From: Stratiolaelaps scimitus
Taxonomy: Eukaryota; Arthropoda; Arachnida; Mesostigmata; Laelapidae
Length of the DNA: 64,000 nt
Reading direction: 5' to 3'
Assembly: GCA_019614645.1 (NCBI GenBank)
Contig: JABWDB010000001.1
Coordinates: 16,285,501 to 16,349,500, forward strand
A model generated the notes under the pieces. The model saw nothing but the letters and a program-made list of their open reading frames with translations. It had not been told where the DNA came from and did no database searches. Within the stretch, counting starts at the first letter, position 1, and every line of letters starts with the position of its first letter. The translations under genes and the position numbers were made by a program. This document shows, one piece after another, positions 63,553 through 64,000 of this stretch.

Positions 63553-63565
63553 TTTGGCGCGAAAA
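63553..63565. promoter_or_regulatory. E2F-type binding site TTTGGCGCGAAAA
   Basis: TTTGGCGC on plus and TTTTCGCGCC on minus both match the E2F consensus TTTSSCGC, so the two half-sites overlap in one element. It lies 905 bp upstream of the RBL1-like start codon, within the GC-rich 5' region. Vertebrate RB-family genes are themselves E2F-regulated, so a feedback site is plausible. Confidence 0.55.
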
Positions 63566-63648
63566 CAACCGGCTCACACGGCGCGCGGCGAATTAGTTCG
63601 CGACTGGGGCGCGCACGGCGGAACGATACTGCCCAGTCAAAACATTGT

Positions 63649-63668
63649 GGCGGGCTCCTGAGCCCGCC
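63649..63668. repeat. 20-bp GC-box inverted repeat
   Basis: GGCGGGCTC, a CT spacer, then GAGCCCGCC: a perfect 9-bp stem carrying a GC box on each strand. Confidence 0.85.
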
Positions 63669-63730
63669 TCAATCAGTCGAGGGTGGAGCGGATGGGTCGA
63701 ATAGAGTGCGGATGCTAATTGGTCGGCAGC

Positions 63731-64000
63731 TTGAAAAGGAATAATGAAGGACGATCATTTGACAGACAAGTTCTTGTAATTAGTAACGAGCGACGGTGCG
63801 GAGGATGGGGAGACAGAGAGAGAGAGAGAGCAAATAAGAAGAAGAGTTTCAAATGTATGCTGATTATCATCTTATTTCATTGATTGATTACCATCTTATT
63901 TCATATTATTTAGTAACTTAATATATAAGATAATTAGTTGCGCAATTATGAGCATGTTCTTTTGTGCAACATCAAGCCGCATTACATTATGTGTTGATAT
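63731..64000. other. Window edge, no gene seen
   Basis: AT-rich sequence after a short (GA)n run at 63815-63831. There is a direct repeat (ATTATCATCTTATTTCATT / ATTACCATCTTATTTCATA) at about 63862-63906. No coding evidence. Confidence 0.5.

Larger units (their letters stand above)
62649..63730 (-). promoter_or_regulatory. GC-rich 5' region of the RBL1-like gene
   Basis: Upstream of the start codon the sequence becomes GC- and CpG-rich up to about 63.7 kb. It holds an E2F-type palindrome (63553), GGCGGG boxes in an inverted repeat (63649), an inverted CCAAT box (63718-63722, ACCAAT on the minus strand) and an 18-bp palindrome (63075). Together these suggest the promoter and 5'UTR of the minus-strand gene. 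No TATA box is evident. Confidence 0.5.

Overview
This is a gene-sparse stretch of animal nuclear DNA: spliced genes with GT-AG introns, many (TA)n and other simple repeats, dispersed short repeats and foldbacks, and no operons. The two recognisable proteins (ornithine decarboxylase and a p107/p130-type retinoblastoma protein) and the overall texture fit an invertebrate. An arthropod, perhaps a chelicerate mite, is my best guess, but the sequence does not prove it.

Layout. (1) 1.7-6.6 kb, plus strand: a small exon encoding a signal peptide and, 3.8 kb downstream, a long open exon for a basic, Pro/Gln-rich protein. The reading phases match, so I propose one secreted precursor. It contains a stretch that resembles parathyroid-hormone/glucagon-type peptides. 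(2) 8.5-9.9 kb: a GC-rich block with CAG repeats and no gene I can defend. (3) 12.2-15.8 kb, minus strand: a complete seven-exon ornithine decarboxylase homologue (455 aa). It lacks two residues that hold the phosphate of PLP in mouse ODC and lacks the C-terminal degradation tail. (4) 15.8-52 kb: about 36 kb with no gene I recognise. It holds GC-rich blocks (19.6-20.7 and 41.5-42.1 kb), an interspersed repeat family with a CTTTAC-rich 3' end, several near-perfect foldbacks, a 24-bp minisatellite and many microsatellites. (5) 52.0-63.7 kb, minus strand: a complete twelve-exon RBL1/p107-like gene (989 aa) with both pocket halves, the LxCxE-cleft residues, a spacer RxLF cyclin-docking motif and, about 0.9 kb upstream of the start codon, a palindromic E2F-type site.

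The genes do not form one pathway. ODC (polyamine synthesis) and the pocket protein (cell-cycle repression) are both growth-related, but they are 37 kb apart and nothing here links them. All exon joins were made by hand from splice consensus, reading phase and family similarity. For both conserved genes every phase agrees, and the coding lengths (1368 and 2970 nt) are exact multiples of three.
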